Positions 15,447-18,859 of a stretch of 18,859 nucleotides of DNA are shown here, piece after piece; position 1 is the first letter of the stretch, and each line of letters starts with the position of its first letter. Origin of the DNA: an uncultured Oscillospiraceae bacterium. Lineage in GTDB: Bacteria > Bacillota > Clostridia > Oscillospirales > Oscillospiraceae. The notes beneath the pieces are model-generated. The model worked only from the letters and a program-made list of their open reading frames with translations, made no database searches and was not told where the DNA came from. The position numbers and the translations under genes were made by a program. The DNA lies in assembly GCA_934659445.1 (NCBI GenBank), contig CAKUHV010000025.1:1-18859 (forward strand). Reading direction: 5' to 3'.

Positions 15447-16390
15447 CCGCCTATGTGCTGACGGCGGCGGGGGAGCGGTGGCAGCTGCCCCCCGCCGTGG
15501 AGTGGGAACTGGAATATACGGCGGGGGTGCCCTGTGACAGCTTCTTCTACCGCTGCCCCAGCCGGGGATGCGGCGGGGCGGACCCCGCCCTGTGGCACCG
15601 GTTTGAGGGCTACGAGGGGGAACAGCTGGTGTTCCGGGGGGTGGTGGATGAGTGCGTGCGCACCATCTCTGCCGCCGGAGAGCGGCTGGAGCTGTCCGGC
15701 CGGGGGTTGGCCGCCCTGCTGCTGGACAACGAGGCCCTGCCCCGGGACTACGGCACCGCTACGGCGGAGGACATTCTGGACGGCCATGTGCGGCCCTATG
15801 GGATCTCCGTGGCGCCGGGCTATGCTCTGCCGGCGGTGAACCGCTTCTCCGTGGCGGCGGGCAGCAGCGAGTGGTCGGTGGTGTACGACTTTGCCCGGTA
15901 TCACGGCGGCGTGCTCCCCCGGTTTGACCGGGAGGGACGGCTGGTGCTGTCCCCGTGGAGCGACGGCGCCCCGCTGATGCTGGGGGACGGCACCCCGGTG
16001 ACAGAGCTGACGGTGACGGACAAGCGCTATGGGGCGCTGTCCGCCGTGTGGGTGCGGGACCGCTACCGGGACCATGTGGAAAAGGTCACCGATCCGGACT
16101 TTCTGGCCCAGGGGGGCAGCGCCCGGCGGGTGATCACCGTGCCCGGCCGGGGGGACTGGCAGGCCATGCGCTACACCGGGAGGTATCAGCTGGAGCGGGC
16201 CGGGCGGGAGCGGCTGCGCATCCGGGCGGAGATCCCGGAGCTGTTCTGGGTCTGGCCGGGGGAACTGGTGCAGGTGAGCCGCACGGGCTTTGACCGCAAC
16301 GGCCTTTACCGGGCCGCCAAGGTGACGGTGGGGGCGGACAAAAACGGGGGGCACAGCCGGGTGGAGCTGGCCCTGCCGGACATGGTGTGA
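15443..16390 (+). CDS. Baseplate hub protein (XkdQ / gpD-like)
   Basis: Forms the hub of the baseplate joining tube and spike. The 315-residue protein is of usual XkdQ length. It shows the hub pattern: an N-terminal beta domain (YVLTAAGERWQLPP, WELEYTAGVPCDSF), the repeated domain FRGVVDECVRTISAAGERL with LSGRGLAALLLDNEALP, then WSVVYDFARYHG. The C-terminal domain includes ELFWVWPGELVQVSRTGF and NGLYRAAKVTVGAD. The start is GTG, overlapping the LysM gene stop. Confidence 0.85.
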   Translation: MTAYVLTAAGERWQLPPAVEWELEYTAGVPCDSFFYRCPSRGCGGADPALWHRFEGYEGEQLVFRGVVDECVRTISAAGERLELSGRGLAALLLDNEALPRDYGTATAEDILDGHVRPYGISVAPGYALPAVNRFSVAAGSSEWSVVYDFARYHGGVLPRFDREGRLVLSPWSDGAPLMLGDGTPVTELTVTDKRYGALSAVWVRDRYRDHVEKVTDPDFLAQGGSARRVITVPGRGDWQAMRYTGRYQLERAGRERLRIRAEIPELFWVWPGELVQVSRTGFDRNGLYRAAKVTVGADKNGGHSRVELALPDMV

Positions 16391-16400
16391 GGTGAAGGGT

Positions 16401-16811
16401 ATGTGGATCGCAGACCGGCGGGAGAGCCGCCGGACGGAGGAGAGCGCCGCTCTGGGTCAGGTGACTCTGGGGGGCGACCCCGCGGGGGTGTTCGCCGGGG
16501 GCGAGCGGCGGTGGCTGCCCGTCTACGCCCCCGGAGGATACCGCTGGCGGCCCCAGGCGGGGGAAAAGGTGCTGGTGGTACAGGCCGGACAGGGGCACGA
16601 GGCCCCCTGCGTGGTGGGCGCGCGGCAGAGCGAGGGCGAGCTGGAGCCGGGAGAGGTGCGCCTGACCGGCGGGACCGGGGGCGTGCGGCTGTACAGCGGC
16701 GGCGTGGAGCTGACCGGCGGGGTGAAGGTGAACGGCCAGAGCCTGAACAGCCTGATTGCCGCCGCCGTGGCCCAGGCCCTGGCTGCCGGAGGAGGAAACG
16801 ATGGAACGTAA
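16401..16811 (+). CDS. Baseplate spike / assembly protein V-like protein
   Basis: A 136-residue protein. An N-terminal OB-fold-like domain (LGQVTLGGDPAG, RWRPQAGEKVLVVQAGQGHEA) is followed by short glycine-rich beta repeats (LTGGTGGVRLYSGGVELTGG). This fits the central spike that pierces the target membrane (gpV type). The metal-binding HxH tip of some spikes is not seen. ATG 16401 is preferred, with GAGGTG 6 nt upstream. GTG 16392 is the alternative. The end overlaps the next gene by 11 nt. PBSX has XkdR here, so this is an analogous but different choice. Confidence 0.72.
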   Translation: MWIADRRESRRTEESAALGQVTLGGDPAGVFAGGERRWLPVYAPGGYRWRPQAGEKVLVVQAGQGHEAPCVVGARQSEGELEPGEVRLTGGTGGVRLYSGGVELTGGVKVNGQSLNSLIAAAVAQALAAGGGNDGT

Positions 16812-17169
16812 GCTGGTGAATGGGGACTACGTCCCCGACGGGAAGGGCGGCCTGACCGTTTTGACCGGGGCGGAGGAGGTTTTGCAGCGGGCCCTGTTCC
16901 GGCTGACAGCCCGGCGGGGTGCGCTGCCCTTTCTGCCGGAGCTGGGCAGCCGGCTGTATCTTCTGCCCCGGGAGAAGCCCTCGGCCCGGCAGGCCCTGGC
17001 GGTGCAGTATGCCGCCGAAGCCCTGGGGGACGAGGAGGACCTGAGGGTGACCGGGGCGGAGCTGTGCGAGCGGGCGGACGGACTGGGGCTGACCGTCTAT
17101 CTGGACTGGCAGGGACAGGAGCTGTCCGCCGGGCTTTTGATCGGGGAGGGAACGGATGAAGACAGTTAA
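16801..17169 (+). CDS. Baseplate wedge protein, gp25/gpW-like (XkdS-like)
   Basis: A 122-residue protein in the place of XkdS/gp25, which starts the sheath at the baseplate. Conserved-looking features are EEVLQRALFRLTARRGALPFLPELGSRL at 22-49 (the helix-then-PELGSRL motif of this family) and a C-terminal VTGAELCERADGLGLTVYLDW strand pair. ATG 16801 has GGAGGAGG upstream. The 15-codon extension to 16756 overlaps the spike gene and lacks such a site. It overlaps the baseplate J gene by 14 nt. Confidence 0.82.
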   Translation: MERKLVNGDYVPDGKGGLTVLTGAEEVLQRALFRLTARRGALPFLPELGSRLYLLPREKPSARQALAVQYAAEALGDEEDLRVTGAELCERADGLGLTVYLDWQGQELSAGLLIGEGTDEDS

Positions 17170-18205
17170 CGAGATCTACCGCGAGATGCTGGCCTGCTTT
17201 TCGGAGAAGACCGGCGTGCAGGGGGCGGAGGGGGGCGACCTGACCGCCCGGCTGTACGCCGTGGCTGCCCAGGTCTATGCCCTTCAGGTGCAGGCCGACT
17301 GGGTCAGGCGGCAGGCCTTCCCCCAGACGGCGGCGGGGGAGTATCTGGAGCTCCACGCCGCCATGCGGGGGCTGGAGCGGAAAGGGGCCCTGAAGGCGGC
17401 GGGCACCGTGCGCTTTACAGGGGAGAGCGGGACGGCCCAGACCATCCCCGAGGGCACGGTATGCATGACCGCCGGGCTGGCGCGCTTTGTGACCACTCAG
17501 GAGGGCAGCATCCCTGCCGGGCAGACTTCGGCGGAGGTGCCTGTGCAGGCGGTGGAGCCGGGGGCGGCGGGCAACGTCCCCGCCGGAACGGTGACGGTGA
17601 TGGCGGCCGCCCCGGTGGGGGTGACCGCCTGTACCAATCCGGCGGCTCTGTCCGGCGGACAGGACGCCGAGGGGGACGAGGCCCTGCGCGGCCGGGTGCT
17701 GGAGACCTATAAGCGCCTGCCCAACGGGGCCAACGCCGCCTATTACCAGCAGCAGGCCCTGGCCTTCGACGGGGTGGCCGCCTGCTGCGTGCTGCCCCGG
17801 GACCGGGGAGTGGGCACGGTGGACGTGGTGGTGGCCGCCCCCGGCGGGGTGCCCGACGCCGCCCTGCTGGCGGCGCTGACCACCTGGTTCTCCGACCGGC
17901 GGGAGATCGCCGTGGACGTAAAGGTGCTGGCCCCCCAGACGGTGACGGTAGACCTGACGGTTCAGGTAAAGCCGGCGGAGGGGTATACCCTCCAGCAGGC
18001 CAAGGAGCAGGTGACGGCGGCGGTGAACGGCTGGTTCACCGGCCAGCGGCTGGGCCAGAGCGTGCTGCTGGCCCAGCTGGGCAGCATGGTCTTTGCCTGT
18101 GACGGGGTGGCCAACTGCAAGGTGACTGCCCCAGGGGCCGATGTGGCTGTGAGCGTCAGGCAGCTGCCCGTTCTGGGTACCCTGACGGTGGAGGAGCTGG
18201 CATGA
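17156..18205 (+). CDS. Baseplate J-like protein (XkdT-like)
   Basis: Wedge protein that forms the rim of the baseplate around the hub. The 349-residue protein matches the family length. It shows the family signature of N-terminal helices (YAVAAQVYALQVQADWVRRQAFP), a beta domain (GTVRFTGESGTAQTIPEGT) and the segment ALSGGQDAEGDEALRGRVLETY, which is characteristic of Baseplate_J. The C-terminal domain includes VTVDLTVQVKPAEGYTLQQA and GVANCKVTAPG. The start is ATG with GGGAGGG upstream, and the stop overlaps the next ATG. Confidence 0.93.
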   Translation: MKTVNEIYREMLACFSEKTGVQGAEGGDLTARLYAVAAQVYALQVQADWVRRQAFPQTAAGEYLELHAAMRGLERKGALKAAGTVRFTGESGTAQTIPEGTVCMTAGLARFVTTQEGSIPAGQTSAEVPVQAVEPGAAGNVPAGTVTVMAAAPVGVTACTNPAALSGGQDAEGDEALRGRVLETYKRLPNGANAAYYQQQALAFDGVAACCVLPRDRGVGTVDVVVAAPGGVPDAALLAALTTWFSDRREIAVDVKVLAPQTVTVDLTVQVKPAEGYTLQQAKEQVTAAVNGWFTGQRLGQSVLLAQLGSMVFACDGVANCKVTAPGADVAVSVRQLPVLGTLTVEELA

Positions 18206-18765
18206 GCGGCGCGGAAGGGATGAAGGAGCTGCTGCGCCCCCTGCGGGTGTACGACCTGGAGGGGCCGTTCCTCGCCGGAGAGCTGGCCGCCATGGGGGCG
18301 GCCCTGGACGGAGTGCGGGGGGAACTGGAGGACACGGAGAGGGAGTTCATCCCCCTGACTGCCCAAGACTGGGGGCTGGAGCAGATCGCCGGACTGCTGC
18401 CCCGCAGGCCGGTGGCGGACACGGCGGCGGAGCTGGGAGAGGCCGTCGCCGCCCTGCTGCGGATCGGCGGGGACAGCTTTACCCCCGCCGCCATCCAGGA
18501 CACCCTGCGGGGCTGCGGGGCGGTGTGCCGGGTGACGGAGGGGGAGCCGGGGCACATCACCGTCTCCTTTCCCGGCATCCCGGGCATCCCCGCCGGGTTC
18601 GGGGAGATGCAGAAGATCATCGAGGACATCCTGCCCGCCCATGTGCTGGCGGAATATGACTTCTGGTACCTCACCTGGGCACAGCTGGAGCAGAAACTGC
18701 CCACCTGGCAGAGCATCGAGGGGAAAAACCTCACCTGGAGCCAGCTGGAGACCTATGTGACTTAA
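18202..18765 (+). CDS. Tail protein I / XkdU-like baseplate protein with three decapeptide repeats
   Basis: The 187-residue last gene of the cassette links wedge and tail fibres in known phages (DUF2313/YmfQ type). The N-terminal part is LLRPLRVYDLEGPF and then ALDGVRGELEDTEREF. A middle domain GGDSFTPAAIQDTLRGCG follows, with ITVSFPGIPG. The C-terminus (158-187) is three 10-residue repeats with TW at the start and (L/I)E at positions five and six. The start overlaps the J stop as ATGA. No fibre gene follows within the window. Confidence 0.85.
   Translation: MSGAEGMKELLRPLRVYDLEGPFLAGELAAMGAALDGVRGELEDTEREFIPLTAQDWGLEQIAGLLPRRPVADTAAELGEAVAALLRIGGDSFTPAAIQDTLRGCGAVCRVTEGEPGHITVSFPGIPGIPAGFGEMQKIIEDILPAHVLAEYDFWYLTWAQLEQKLPTWQSIEGKNLTWSQLETYVT
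18673..18762 (+). repeat. Three tandem 30-bp coding repeats (decapeptides TWxxLE)
   Basis: Codes for TWAQLEQKLP, TWQSIEGKNL and TWSQLETYVT (units 18673-18702, 18703-18732, 18733-18762). The period is exactly ten residues. The repeat is clearer in the protein than in the DNA. Confidence 0.75.
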
Positions 18766-18793
18766 AAAAGTCCCCCCGGTCCAACTGAACCGC

Positions 18794-18838
18794 ACCCCAT
18801 TTGTTGGACAGTATGATATAATGTCCAACAGATGGGGT
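18794..18838. promoter_or_regulatory. Extended -10 promoter within a 17-bp inverted repeat (probable operator)
   Basis: Arms 18794-18810 and 18822-18838 are complementary with one mismatch, around an 11-base centre. The centre and right arm contain TGA-TATAAT (18814-18822), an extended -10 box reading right, but no good -35 box is present. A further GTCCAAC half-site lies at 18779-18785, 44 bp from the same motif in the right arm. A dyad over a -10 box is the usual layout of an autoregulated repressor. Confidence 0.65.
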
Positions 18839-18845
18839 GATTTTA

Positions 18846-18859
18846 ATGGCAAAGGGAGT
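18846..18859 (+). CDS. Start of a new gene, cut by window edge (product unknown)
   Basis: ATG GCA AAG GGA GT codes for MAKG and the first two bases of a Val codon. GGGGTGA (18834-18840) is a plausible ribosome-binding site 5 nt upstream, and the promoter lies within the palindrome before it. MAKG openings occur in several regulators (including WYL-type) and recombinases, but four residues cannot decide. The operator-like palindrome slightly favours a regulator. Confidence 0.45.

Noticed and set aside
18766..18793. Terminator of the phage operon
   Set aside because: Only a 4-bp stem (CGGT/ACCG) with an 8-base loop is present and no T run follows on the plus strand.
5753..18845. Attachment-site direct repeats flanking the cassette
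   Set aside because: Comparing 5753-5947 with 18766-18859 by eye showed no shared stretch long enough to call. The right boundary may lie outside the window.

Overview
The window joins a housekeeping region to a phage-derived gene cassette. It is GC-rich throughout. The separate GlgC and GlgD subunits, strong AGGAGG ribosome-binding sites and PBSX-like phage genes point to a Gram-positive gut-type Clostridia, probably a high-GC member of the Oscillospiraceae (Flavonifractor/Lawsonibacter-like). The genus is inference.

Bases 1-4500 (minus strand) hold the glycogen operon glgB-glgC-glgD-glgA, read right to left from a clear sigma-A-type promoter at 4472-4500 (TTGACT, 17-bp spacer, TATACT). GlgC and GlgD form the ADP-glucose pyrophosphorylase, and GlgD has lost the catalytic residues. 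GlgB is the branching enzyme. GlgA (glycogen synthase) is cut by the window edge after nine codons. Bases 4576-5752 (minus strand) carry a secreted D-Ala-D-Ala carboxypeptidase with its own terminator.

Bases 5948-18765 (plus strand) are one tightly packed, apparently single-operon phage morphogenesis cassette. It begins about 195 bp from the carboxypeptidase start. The order is terminase small and large subunits, portal, protease with a zinc-ribbon insert and a scaffold-like tail, decoration protein, major capsid protein, two head-tail connectors, tail terminator, contractile sheath and tail tube. There follow a tail assembly chaperone with a -1 frameshift site (A AAA AAC), a 156-residue protein in the tape-measure position, a LysM baseplate protein, hub, spike, gp25-like wedge, baseplate J, and a tail protein I/XkdU-like protein ending in three decapeptide repeats. 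The order matches PBSX-type defective prophages of Bacillus, but all tail parts are small and no long tape measure is present. No tail fibre, holin, endolysin, integrase, repressor or replication gene is seen inside the window. The terminase, protease and portal look intact.

The favoured reading is a compact contractile particle that packages DNA or has been domesticated (gene-transfer-agent-like or tailocin-like), with a very short tail. That reading is inference. The cassette ends without an obvious terminator. A new plus-strand gene begins at 18846, preceded by an extended -10 promoter embedded in a 17-bp inverted repeat, which looks like an operator.
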